Source: Podila epigama (Eukaryota > Mortierellomycota > Mortierellomycetes > Mortierellales > Mortierellaceae). From it: 13,949 bases of DNA. Shown one piece after another: positions 1 through 10,500 of this stretch. The stretch is from positions 1 to 13,949 of the forward strand of contig JAAAVE010000758.1 in the NCBI GenBank assembly GCA_015679605.1. The letters are read 5' to 3'. The notes beneath the pieces were generated by a model. It was given only the letters and a program-made list of their open reading frames with translations, did no database searches and had not been told where the DNA came from. The stretch's first letter is position 1. Each line of letters opens with the position of its first letter. The position numbers and the translations under genes are program-made.

Positions 1-150
1 GTGACAGGATCTGGATCCCGAACAACGCGACTGTACCAAGAGCGAGCAATCACAAACCCACAAACCTACAAATCCACAACCACAAAATGCAACTTTGACT
101 ACAACGACTACAACTACAACTACAAATCTTTAAACATAAGGCAAGCTTAG
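1..150 (+). other. Possible 3' end of a plus-strand gene truncated by the window edge
   Basis: All three plus frames run open from near the edge to stops at 96-98, 131-133 and 148-150. The bases gtgacag at 1-7 could be an intron acceptor; the frame after it reads DLDPEQRDC and then a Thr-rich tail (ACT/ACA codons at about 98-125) to TAA at 131-133. An AATAAA at 257-262 would suit polyadenylation of such a transcript. The frame cannot be settled from this stub, no family is recognisable, and it may be only untranslated sequence. Confidence 0.25.
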
Positions 151-256
151 AATTGAGATTACTTGATGCACTTGCCTCTTCTTCATACGGATGAATGTAG
201 TGGTCAAGTTCAACAAGTTGTCGCATAGCTCAAAAGTATCGCCAGCACACGCTTCA

Positions 257-262
257 AATAAA
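257..262 (+). terminator. Possible polyadenylation signal AATAAA
   Basis: AATAAA leads into a run of A about 125 bp after the possible left-edge stop codon. It lies in the 292-bp gap between that stub and the converging mL59 gene. Nothing else is recognisable in the gap. The assignment rests on the hexamer and its position only. Confidence 0.3.
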
Positions 263-442
263 AAAAAAATGCACAGTTTTTCTAATCATCTTTTTGTTAT
301 TGTTGGATACTTCTATTATTTACTCTCATTTTTTTTGTATGGTTGTTGATGCGTCGTTTGTAATGCTCGTCGAAACAGTATGAAAATATGTTGAGTGATG
401 TTCAAAAGTTGAATCCTTGAATCCCGCCTATGAATCCCCATT

Positions 443-1138
443 TTAAAAGGGAAGAGTGCTCTTGACCTTTGTCTTTTCAGCTGCCTTGGCCTAAACAAAA
501 AGAACAATACAATGTAAGTCGTCAAGTACGTCTCCAAGAAACATCATCGATCTTATATATATAAAAGCAAAATCCTATACCTTCTTCCAGGTCTCGATGG
601 TCTTTGGCATATCAGCGATCGCCTTTGCGATTTTAGCCTTCCGGGCAGGAGCAGTCCGATCATGCTTACGACCCTTATCGGGCTTACCCATTCTCACAGT
701 CTTTTCTGATAGTTGTTTAGGAGGGAGGTTCAACAACTGGGAGGCAGGGATAGGAGCACCAGTTTCCGGGTGAGTTGCCAAGGCAATACCAGCTGCGTCC
801 AAACGGGCCACCTTCTTGCGCATATCTGCCAAGACACGCGCCGAGACTCGAGATTGCTGCCAGCGCATCCGTGTACGTTCGCCTGATTCCGTGAGTATTG
901 ATGGTGCTGCATTGGGAGAAGTGGTGACATGGGCGGTCTTTTTAGGCTGAGCAGTGGCGAAACCAGGGACAGGGATCCATGAATGAGCGTAATCGGATTG
1001 AGGACGGACACGGAGACCGGTTAAGGTCTTGTTCAGTGCTTGTGGGTGCGACATGAGTTTACGCAAACTGGTCTGAGTGGCCTTGGAGGACTGGGCGGAG
1101 GACATGGCCACTACTGCTGTTGCTGCTGGAGAGGCCAT
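443..1138 (-). CDS. Mitochondrial large ribosomal subunit protein mL59 (MRPL25-type)
   Basis: Two exons, 1138-581 and 490-443, are joined across a 90-nt intron (GTATAG...TTTAG, 580-491) and give 201 residues. Read without splicing, the frame gains one Val and stops. Splicing instead adds a 15-residue lysine-rich tail ending LPF. The C-terminal third (RTAPARKAKIAKAIADMPK, then the spliced tail) resembles the C-terminus of fungal mL59/MRPL25, a structural protein of the mitochondrial 54S subunit. An Arg/Lys-rich helix at about residues 85-115 fits the family's central basic segment. The N-terminus is Ala/Ser/Thr-rich with few acidic residues, compatible with mitochondrial import, but lacks the family's usual N-terminal motif as I know it. 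The start ATG has the favourable context AAAATGGCC. The family call is from remembered pattern and could not be checked by search; the exon structure is firm. Confidence 0.72.
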
Positions 1139-1499
1139 TTTGTTTTTGTAATATGAATATGAAAGAAAAAAAAAAGTGTGAGAGAACGAGATGAAGAAGA
1201 AAGGTGATGGTAAGAAAGGTGACGAGGATTAACTGGACGACTGAGTGATGGAGATGAGCGGGAGGAATGTAAAAGGTGAGTGATGGAAGAAAGAAAAATA
1301 ATCGCAGATGCCGAAGGTGATTAAAGCGATCAACACCTTTCCTTGAGCTGAAAAAGAGAGCAAGAAAGAGTTTAGGGATTATCAAGGCACTTTGTGCGGA
1401 AAAAAAGAAACAACAAAGTTTACGGATTCATTCCCCTGTGTGTGTGGGTGGCTTATTATTCTATTATTTTGATTCTTTTCTTTTACTCAATCTATCTGT
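1139..1499 (-). promoter_or_regulatory. Promoter/5' UTR of the mL59 gene and 3' UTR of the oxidase gene
   Basis: This 361-bp gap separates two genes transcribed in the same (minus) direction. On the sense strand the half near the mL59 start is strongly pyrimidine-rich (CTTTC/CATCAC tracts), as is common in fungal core promoters. I see no convincing TATA box or canonical AATAAA; A/T-rich AATAAT copies near 1455-1470 could serve as a 3'-end signal. Open frames here are low-complexity shadows. Confidence 0.5.
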
Positions 1500-3519
1500 T
1501 CAGTTGAGGAGAACATAGTGGGCCATAGAGGGGACGCCATTGTTCAAAACGTGGAGATAGTGGGGACCTGGGGGCATGAGATGGGCAGTAGGAGGTGAAG
1601 AGACCTTGTAGACAATCTTGGTGCCGTCCTCGCTGACCTTTTCTGCAACAAGCTTAGTCATCCTTTGGCTCATATGGGTGCTGTGCGTCACAAATCCACG
1701 GCGACCAAGCATGAACGTGATCTCGGGCTCATAGCGTTCACGGTCCTTGACATCAACAATCACTTCAAATTGTTCATCATACTTGAGTTGTTTCGGCAAC
1801 TCGTTCACCATCTCGGGGCGAGCCAGGTCAGTCGTCAGGTAAGGTGGTGTGAAGGACTCGACTCGGTACTCAGTTGGGAAGGGCACGTTCTCAAAACGCA
1901 CCTCCGAGTTTTGGTTCGAACCTGCAACAAAAACAGTGCCATCAGGAAGAAGCATGGCCACAGAGTGGTACATGCGTGCAATGTTGCTTGGCACCCACTC
2001 TGTGAAGCGCTGGCCCAAGGGAGCCTCGGGATCATAAATGGCGGGGGTGTAGATAGGGTTCGAAGCACGCAGGAAACCAGCATAGCCGACCTGCGCACCA
2101 TTCAGCAACATAATCTTGCCATCTGCCAAAATAACAGCATCACTCATCAGGCGAGGAGTAGGCATCTCGTCCATCTCCCATTGTGGGTCCGCGTCTGCAA
2201 GGTTGATGCGGCCGCAAGACTGCAGCGCATTGGCACGCACTGACCACGCCTCTGATCCTCCACATACCAAGATCTCATGAGCATAGTCCTTGGCTGGGTC
2301 CAAGGGCAAGAGCACATGGGAACCTGTCAGAGGGTACGAGCGTGCACCGCCAGGGATATCGGGCAAAGTCTTGATGACCTCCTGACGCTCGACGTTGTAG
2401 ATCATAGACTTTTGGTTGGCAAAGATATAGATATTGCCGTCGGGCAAAGAGTAAACATTGGGGTAGAGGTTGTATGGGAGAGAGTCAATCATAAACTGGA
2501 GGAGCACAGGCTTGAAGTCAGGCTGGCGGGGATACAGCTCAAAGGTGGGGTTGTTGGTGGCGTCACGGTTAATGGCCAAAGACTCGTTGCTCCCGCCCAG
2601 AATAAACAATTCGCCACTGGGGAGAGTTGTAAAGGAGACATACCAACGGTTGCCAGTCATCTGCCACATTGGGTCCTGAGGATTTTCAATCCAGTTGCAA
2701 GTTTCATCCTCGCATGGCTGCCACATGCGCAACGACTGGAATCCAGTGCCAGTATGGAATGCATGCGTCAACTACAATGTTGAAGGAGTGAAAAAAGAAG
2801 GAAAAAAAGAAGAAAGTCTTGGGTAAGTAGTCTTCATCTTTCTCCCCTTTGCTCGGCAATATAAATTTTAGCCGCGGCCATCGTTCAGGAGACATACACG
2901 AGACTCGGCACCTCCTCCGCTAATGAGGGTACCGTTGGGAAGGAAGCCACCTCCAGAGCAAAAAGTGTTGGTCTGGACTTCAAGAACACGGTACTTGTTT
3001 GTAGTCAAGTCATATTCAGCGTTGTAGGCGGCACTACCATCAGGCAGTTTAGCCGGATTGTTTTCGGCCTTGTCAAGGATGAGCATTTTAGTTGGGGTGA
3101 CAAGGGCAATGTGCTGAGCTGCTACACCAGTCTCTCCAACGACTTTGAAGGAGCCCTTGGGAAGCGAGGGCACAGGTCTGGGCTTTGTGCCTGCAGGGGT
3201 TGTTGCACCAATGAATCTTTGGCAGACACCATTGAAGCTGGCAGAGGCATCGCAGCCTTCACCACATGCTAGCGGCGAGTTACCACAGTGTCCATGCTAA
3301 AACAGTGTCGGATTTAATGGTGAGTTTACAAAAAGCAGAACGCATTTCCACGTCCAGATGAAGAAAAAAAAAAAAAAATCGACTTACAGGACTGCAGCAT
3401 GGCGTTTCCTGAGGACAAGCGAGGCCATTGTTGTATTTGCATGTGGCGGCATCGGCAGACGAAGTCAGACCAATGATGGTGGCAGCCAATGCAAAACCCA
3501 GTTTGCGGATGAACACCAT
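1500..3519 (-). CDS. Secreted glyoxal oxidase-type copper radical oxidase (AA5_1) with hevein-like N-terminal module
   Basis: Exons 3519-3388, 3296-2898 and 2771-1500 (introns of 91 and 126 nt, donors GTAAGT and GTATGT, all phase 0) give 600 residues. Residues 1-24 form a signal peptide, so the enzyme is secreted. Residues 27-69 carry eight cysteines in a hevein/CBM18-like spacing. The kelch-type catalytic domain follows, with a C-terminal DUF1929-like region. Copper-radical residues expected for the family are all present: Cys157 (FCSGGG) and Tyr221 (NRWY) for the Tyr-Cys cofactor, Tyr445-His446 (RMYHS), and His540 (THS..MSQR). Known members oxidise aldehydes such as glyoxal or methylglyoxal to acids and release H2O2, feeding peroxidases or wall cross-linking. 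The substrate here cannot be read from sequence. The start has a strong context, GCCATGG. An open frame beginning at 2771 (TTG) is only exon 3, not a separate gene. Confidence 0.93.
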
Positions 3520-3993
3520 GGCGAGAAAAGTGAATGTGCTGGCTTTTTGGTTGTAGAATGAATGAAAGGGGGGGAGACCTGGTAAGTCTGTTGATGAGTT
3601 CAGGGGAAAGGCACCAGTGCTTGGTGAATGTGTGAGGGGTCGTCAATCGGTTGGTTTCTTTTGTTGGTCTGAAGGATGCAAACCAGCAAGTAGAAAAGGA
3701 AAGAATGGGAACAAAGGGAATGCGCAGATGATGCACGAGTGTAAAGATGTGATGTTGATGATGCAAAAAAAGAAAAAGTTGTGAACCGAAAATAGGGCTA
3801 TGAGAATAAAGACAAACTCGATGAGCCCAAATCCAGACAAGACAAAGGTCCAGCCCACCATCTGCTCATGGAATAAAAAAGCCACACCCAGACTACTGAC
3901 GCCACCAATAGTTCCAAGATAAGTTTGTCTTCAGGAAGATTCCTATCCTTTTTTCTCGTTTCTTTTTTTCGAACCAACTTCCCGACTGTTACG
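3520..3993. promoter_or_regulatory. Divergent intergenic region between the oxidase and MSH4 genes
   Basis: This 474-bp region lies between two start codons pointing away from each other, so it must hold both promoters. A CCAAT at 3905-3909 sits 85 bp upstream of the MSH4 start. No clear TATA box or meiotic upstream element of the yeast URS1 kind is visible. The minus strand holds a hydrophobic open frame (stop near 3643, first ATG at 3861) that I have not called as a gene; see findings. Confidence 0.5.
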
Positions 3994-6900
3994 ATGAGCA
4001 CCGTTCACTCGACAGCATCTTCAAGGCCTACTTCACGACGGCCACCAGCAAAAAGCAGTGGCTCGTACAGCCGCTCGTCCACCCCCGCAAACTCTGTCTT
4101 GTCTTATGGAGCCTCTTCGACAACAAGCTCGAAAAAAAGAAAGAAGTCGAATAACAACTCCAAAAGATATCCCAAAAGCAAGAAGAGTATCGATGCCAGT
4201 TCATACATATCGTCCTCACATTCAACTCAGCAGAAATCTAGAGCCACAGGCTTCTCCTCAAGGACGACAGCTGTCTCCAAAGATGGTCGCAACGTCCTTG
4301 CAGCCATAGTCGAGGGCCGAGGAACAGGCGCCGAGATAGGAATGTGCTTTTGTGACCTCCGAACTAGCGAAGTCATTCTGTCGCAGGTACGGGTTGAGGG
4401 TATGTCCTGTTGTCCTGTTGAGAAGAGGGGAAAGAAAAGTCTGTAATAACGCTCTACCTCACTGATGTGCAATCCAGATTTCAGATTCATTCACGTATGT
4501 GAATACACTGTACATGTTGAACCTTTATCAGCCAACAGAGGTAAGGCTATGAAAGAGACCTACAGCCATGGATGCCACTTTCTATTCACTTTCTTATCTT
4601 TTCACGGAACATCGCTTGTCTATTTCCGCTTGTAGATCCTTCTACCCGAGACTGTACTTGAACCTGTCCCGTCAAAGCTGGCCAAAACTATCCAAGAGAA
4701 CTGTCCGGGCCCAGCCATCGTCTCTACATCGCGCAGGAATTTTAATGAGCAGGCAGGCACAGAGTACATACAACGATACATCCTTCCGGAGCAGTCAACC
4801 TCGTTCTTGCTTGGCATCGCGACCAAGTATTACAGTCTAGCCGCAACATCCGCCGCCATGAAACACATGGAAGAATCGCGAAATTCAATCTTTATCAATC
4901 ACTCTGTTCAATTCAAGTACCGAGGGTGCCGAGAGAGTATGCTGATAGACTCGGGAACAGCTAGAAACCTGGAGCTAACAGTCAACCTTTCGGGGCACGA
5001 CGACCAAGGGACCCTCTTTGGTGTTTTAAATCATACTTTGACACCTATGGGCAATAGACTTTTGCGTACCAACATTCTTCAACCGTCCAAAGACCAGCGC
5101 GCTATCAACAGCCGCTTAGATGCCGTCGAGCAGCTGAGCCATAACGAAGACCTTTTCTTTTCTGTCCGCGAGACACTGAAACCGTTCCCGGATGTGGACC
5201 ACCTTATCACATCCTTTATCCAGGAGCCAAGACGGCCCTCTATCAAGTATTCAGAACAAGCTATTAACAATGTCATTGTTCTCAAGCACACGTTGAGGTC
5301 GATCGAAGGCCTCTCAAAAGCTCTAGTCGGCTGTACCGACAAGCTTTTGAAATCAATCTATGGCCGTCTAACTGATTCTCGACTGGAGCAGTTTGTGGCC
5401 CTTATCGATGATTGTATCGAGCCAAACACAGTCTATGAAAAAAAGCCTATTGCCCTACGCAACCAGCGCTGTTTTGCCGTAAAGTCCCGGGAGAATGGTC
5501 TCTTGGACGTTGCCAGGTTGACGTACAAGGAGACTATTGGTGATATATTCGAGGTCGTCAATGGCTATGCCGAGCAATATGGTATCAATCTCAAGATCCA
5601 GTTCAACGCCAATATGGGCTATCATCTGTCAATCACGACGGACCTGTTGGATGGACGACCTCTGCCACTTGTCTTTGTCAATGTGGTGAAAAAAGGAAAG
5701 CTGCTGACGTTTACAACCCTGGAGCTTATCAAGAAGAATGCAAAGATTGAGGATTCACTTACCGAAGTATATATGATGTCTGATGCCATCGTCACAGAAC
5801 TCGCACGCAAGATCCGAGCTCATATTGGAGCGTTGTACAAGGCATCGGAGGCCATTGCCATGCTGGACATGCTGTCTTCGTTTGCGTACCAGTGTACCGT
5901 CAGCGACTACGTGCGGCCAAACTTCTCGGACACTATGGCCATCAAGCAGAGTCGTCACCCGATCATCGAGCTACTTCACGAGAGCACATTTGTGCCTAAT
6001 GATATCTACGCGTCTTATGCTTATACTTTTCAAATCATCACTGGACCTAACATGAGTGGCAAATCGACATATTTGCGGCAAGTGGCCCTTCTCTGCATCA
6101 TGGCGCAGATTGGAAGTTTGTATGTCCTCACTTCTTTTGCTCTCTCGCAAAGTTTAATATGTGCGTGCAAAATAACTTGATTGACAAACATGAACCTTAC
6201 TTGAATAGCGTGCCTGCGGAGTACGCGACGTTTAGGATAATGGACCAGGTAAGCAAAGCGTCGAGTGGTCACAATGAAAACGAAATAAGCTTTCTCGCAT
6301 TGACACTCTCTGCCTATCATGATGTCTAGCTATTCAGTCGCATCTGTAATGACGACAACATCGAGCTGAACGCGTCCACGTTTATGGTCGAAATGAAAGA
6401 AACAGCCTATGTTCTTCAAAATGTCACTGACAAGTGCCTTGTAGTCATGGATGAGCTTGGTCGAGGTATTTTTTTTTTCTTTTTTTTGTTTTTTTTGGTC
6501 AATGGATATTACCAATACCAAGGCATTCTTCATGAATCTGACGTTCAATTTGCATTCAAGGCACTTCGACGCATGACGGTCTCGGTATTGCGTTCGCTGT
6601 ATGTGAAGAATTAATAAGGACCAAGGCGATAGTGTACTTTGCAACGCATTTTCAAGAGTTGGCGCATACGCTGACTGTCTATCATAATGTGGTGAACATG
6701 CATTTGGAGACGGAGGTTAGTGCCCAGACATATTTAACTCATTTTGTGTTATGAATCGAAAAGAGAAAGAGAGAATATTCAGACCCCTTCTTTATCCAAT
6801 CTATCATGTCACTTCTACGTGTAGTTGATTCAACATGACCAAAACGGACCAGGATTGAACTTTCGATATCGCATCGCCAGTGGATTCGCTAACGAGGGTC

Positions 6901-7357
6901 ATTATGGTAATGATACAATCAAAGACAACCTAAATTCCTTCTGCGATGAATGTTCTTTTGGTTCTGATGCGACTTTGTGAATAGGGTTAATGCTGGCAAG
7001 AGCGGTTCAGCTCCCCAAAGACATTACCGACCGCGCTGAACAAGTGTCGCGGCAGTTGAATGACTTGATTGAGACGAACCGCTCAAAGTCAAAGAGTCAG
7101 AGTGTGCTTCTCCGTCGACGTGCGTTATCTGAGGTATTGCATCAAAGACTGGTTTAGGAAGGATGTAAGACAGTTGAACAAATGGGCTAACCAGACAGAT
7201 AACATGCATGTTATGATAGATTGCGCATCGACTCATCCTCTTGCAGCAGTATCTGGACAACATCCCTCGACAGGAACGTTTGCGCGCCCTGAAGGAAATA
7301 TGGATCGAAGCTGTATCAGGCATTGTGTTTTGTTCAGACGAAGCAAGACGTTCTTGA
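3994..7357 (+). CDS. MSH4: MutS homologue 4, meiotic crossover factor
   Basis: Nine exons (3994-4386, 4478-4540, 4636-6119, 6209-6248, 6330-6465, 6561-6715, 6825-6906, 6985-7133, 7220-7357) give 879 residues, close to yeast Msh4 (878). MSH4 pairs with MSH5 to form a clamp that stabilises recombination intermediates and promotes crossovers in meiotic nuclei; it does not repair mismatches. After a basic Ser-rich leader, homology starts at VEGRG..AEIGM (about 107), equivalent to MutS domain II, so the mismatch-reading domain I is absent, as expected. ATPase motifs are intact: Walker [10 protein letters not shown] (622-630), IGSFVPAEY after it, Walker B LVVMDE (697-702), signature loop TSTHDG (707-712) and FATHFQE. 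The last exon restores the C-terminal helix region ([12 protein letters not shown]), which fixed the acceptor at 7219. An in-frame TTG lies upstream at 3925; ATG 3994 (A at -3) is preferred. The least certain junctions are those around exon 9. Confidence 0.95.
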
Positions 7358-7576
7358 ATAGCATGCAAGTCGTGTGACAAATCTTTTTCTTTTTGCATCG
7401 TTACATTTTATCTTGTGGAAGGAGCGATTGCCACGAAGTTGTGCTGGAGGCGACTTCAACTGGTCTAAATAAAAAAAACTTTAAATTCACAGAGCTTACA
7501 TCTTTCAATCCTTTACTCTTTTTGTCATCTCCAACCCCCTACTTCATCGCCTCACATTCTCATCACTGATTGATTG
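7358..7576 (+). promoter_or_regulatory. MSH4 3' UTR and SCYL1 promoter
   Basis: A 219-bp gap separates two genes in the same direction. It holds an AATAAA at 7468-7473, about 110 bp after the MSH4 stop and leading into an A-tract, a plausible polyadenylation signal. From about 7499 to 7570 the plus strand becomes C/T-rich (CCAACCCCCTACTTC), a typical fungal transcription-start environment, and ends in a GATT repeat that touches the SCYL1 ATG. Confidence 0.5.
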
Positions 7577-10500
7577 ATGGCCTATCTCACAGACTTTGTC
7601 AAGTCGACTCTGTCAAAGGTTGTCCTAGGCAAGGACATTCCTCCTTTTCCTTACAACATTGGCGAGAAGGTCGAATCCTTTGATTCCACCATCTGGGCCT
7701 TGCACAAGGGCACCAAAAGAGTATGAATTGCTCCCTGCGAATTCTCTAGGAAACAATGTACAACTTTGCATGGGAGCAGGATTAACCATGGGTTAAAACA
7801 TTACCTCTATCTCTCTTTGTAGGAGGATAACTCGCCAGTATCGATTCTCTGTTTTGATTGTGTCCGTCAAAGAGACAAACTCCCTTTAGCCAGGAACGCA
7901 TTCAGAAAGTTTCGCACTATTAGGCATCCGGACTTGATCAAGTACATTGATGGTGTCGAGGTAAATGTTCCTCCCCATTGACAATCCCTTACCCTCGAAA
8001 CTGTATGTCGGCCATATTGACAATGCGAGGATTGTACAGAAAGTTAACTCTTGTTGTCATTATTTAATCTTTCTTATCGCTGTTGAAAGACCGAGTCATA
8101 TATCTATATTGTCACCGATGCCATGACACCGCTGCAGGACCATCTCCGTTCAAACCTCGATCCGAATCTGATACGCTGGGGTCTCTACAAAGTTGCAGTA
8201 AGTCGACAAGTTGAGAAATTGAGAGCCACAGGTCCTATATTTTATAAATCGTATTCAATCCATTGTTTTCTTTTCTTGGTTCCCTAGAATGTTCTCAAGT
8301 TCTTGACAGTAGACGCATCTTTTATCCATGGCAACATTCGCATTTCGTCAATCTTTATCACAAAATCCGGAGAATGGAAAGTCGGAGGATTCGAGGTGCT
8401 ATCATCACTCAAGGAAGATCAGCCGGCCATTCTGGTACCAGCCATCTGCTTTTTCATTGTGTATCTACTCGTTCATTGTTCTGCGCCATCAAATGTTTCT
8501 GACAGGTGTAGCGTTGACTCTGGTATATAGACATTTGCAGGCCTCATCCCAGACTCGAACCGATACGCCCCGCCGGAAGTGAGGAAAAAGTCCTGGAATG
8601 CGGTCAAAGAGTATGGACACTTGGACAAAACGTTTTGTTTCAATATTGCATTTTCTTTGTAAGAGATGGCTAACGTTCCTGATCTGCATTATTTTTTTTA
8701 AATCTAGCTTTGAGCTTTGGTCTACCGATACTTGGCTTTATGCATGCTTGATATATGAGGTTTATAACGGCACTTTTACGTCTCCAGAGCAGCTGATTAC
8801 CCCTGGAAATATCCCAGCAGAGATGGCACCGTCCTACAAAAACCTACTGCGTCCTGACCCCAAGACACGACCAAGTGTGGGGGATTTCTTGGACAAGGGT
8901 CTTCAGGCTAAAGGATTCTTCCAAAACGACCTCATTCAGATTGTTCTCTTTCTTGAAAACTTTACGGTCAAAGAACCGTTGGCCAGGGACACGTTTTTGC
9001 GTAAGTTGGACATGCAGATCGATCGACTCCCCAAAGAATTTTGCAAGTACAAGGTCTTGCCAGAACTCGTGCATGCGCTGGAATATGGATCAGGAGGCGC
9101 AAAGGTTCTAGGACCCATTGTCAAAATCGGAGCAGGTTTGGAAGAGCAGGAGTACGAAGCCTTGATCAGCAATGTGCTCGTGAAAATGTTTTCATCGACA
9201 GATCGCGCAATCCGTTTGAGTCTGCTGGAAAACTTGGGTGGCTTTATTGACAGAATCAATAAGAAGGTTGTGAACGAGAAGATCTTTCCGAGCATGGTAT
9301 GGTGAAAATCTAGTACTTGGCGCATCATGTATATTCGTTCGTTGCCATTTTTATTGCGTGTGCTCCCTCACTGGATCATTGACTTTCTATGTCTTGCAAT
9401 CGAATGTAGGCTCTCGGATTTACCGACACGGCTCCCATCATCCGCGAGTGGACTGTCAAGTCTGTGCTTCTGATCATCAGCAAGCTTTCTGAACGTGTTA
9501 TCAATTATGACTTGTTACGATATCTCGGCAAGCTGCAGACAGACGAAGAGCCAGGAATCCGCACCAATACAGTTATTTGCTTGGGCAAGATCTCAAAGTA
9601 TCTCAATGACGGAGTAAGTTGAATATTCATCGAAGAACTGACATACAATTGTCGTTGGGGTAATGGCAGAGCACAGGAAGAGGAAAAACAAAGAGTTGAC
9701 CTTTGACCTTTGACCATTGAACCATTGTAGACAAAAGGAAAGATCCTTGTTCCCGCCTTCACACGCAGTCTACGTGACCCATTTGCACACGCCCGCATTG
9801 CCAGTTTGATGGCTCTCAGTGGTAACATTTTGTTTGACTATATTCGTCTCTATTTTGTCCCATTTGACACATCATTTAGTCGGCTAAAACTCGCTATCCT
9901 TTCAATTGTTGTCGTAGCCACATGCGAGTCCTATGATAAGGTCGATATCGCCTCCCGTATTATACCCTGTGTCTCGTTGACTCTCGTAGACACTGAAAAG
10001 TAAGCCCGAGTATTGTTTAACTGGGGTTGCTGAACAAGAGCCAGAAAAATGTGGACAATTGTTTTTTTTTTTTTTTTTTTGACGACTGGTTTTCTCATCT
10101 CGCCTCAAAACACTAGGATTGTTCGAGTCCAAGCTATGAAGACTCTTGATACGTTTGTTAAGCGCATCGAAAAGCTGGTTGAAAGCATGGTAAGTCTAAA
10201 GGCTCTTTTCGGTGAGACGGTCAGATTGAGGATTGGGGTGGCGATGGTGTGGTTTGTGAAAAAAGTCAAGCATCGCCACTCATACTGTTCCATTATTGCC
10301 CCCTCTTTCCAAATGCCAGCCTGATTCATCGATTGTAGAGAACACAGGACGTGAGAGTCCGAGTAACTCTGGTCGCGCCGCTACTCCTTCTTCATCCTCG
10401 ACAGAAACCTGGGCTGGCTGGGCTGTGTCTTCAATTACAAAGAAGTTGGTCACAGGGGAGATGCAACCACAGGCAGTGTCACCACAACCTGGAAACACCC

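Noticed and set aside
1365-1385. A CCCTAAAC-like site upstream of mL59 as a telomere-repeat-type ribosomal protein gene element
   Set aside because: It is not an exact AACCCTAA match, is single, and lies over 200 bp from the start; chance is sufficient.
1665-2783. Plus-strand open frames at 1665-2243 and 2277-2783
   Set aside because: They lie antisense to exon 3 of the oxidase, whose frame carries all copper-radical motifs; they have no recognisable domain and are shadows.
2704-2895. Minus-strand frame at 2704-2895 as a separate small gene
   Set aside because: It reads through oxidase intron 2 in another frame. The intron has a perfect GTATGT donor and a TGTAG acceptor, and splicing restores the family sequence.
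7134-7219. MSH4 exon 9 starting at the acceptor ending at 7240 (CTTGCAG)
   Set aside because: It also keeps frame, but drops the IAHRLILL helix that aligns with the conserved C-terminal helix of MSH4; the acceptor at 7219 is preferred.
8611-8658. Alternative SCYL1 exon 5 ending at a stronger-looking donor GTAAGA near 8659
   Set aside because: It would keep frame but insert about 16 extra residues into a conserved kinase-fold segment. The GTATGG donor at 8611 gives the expected family spacing.
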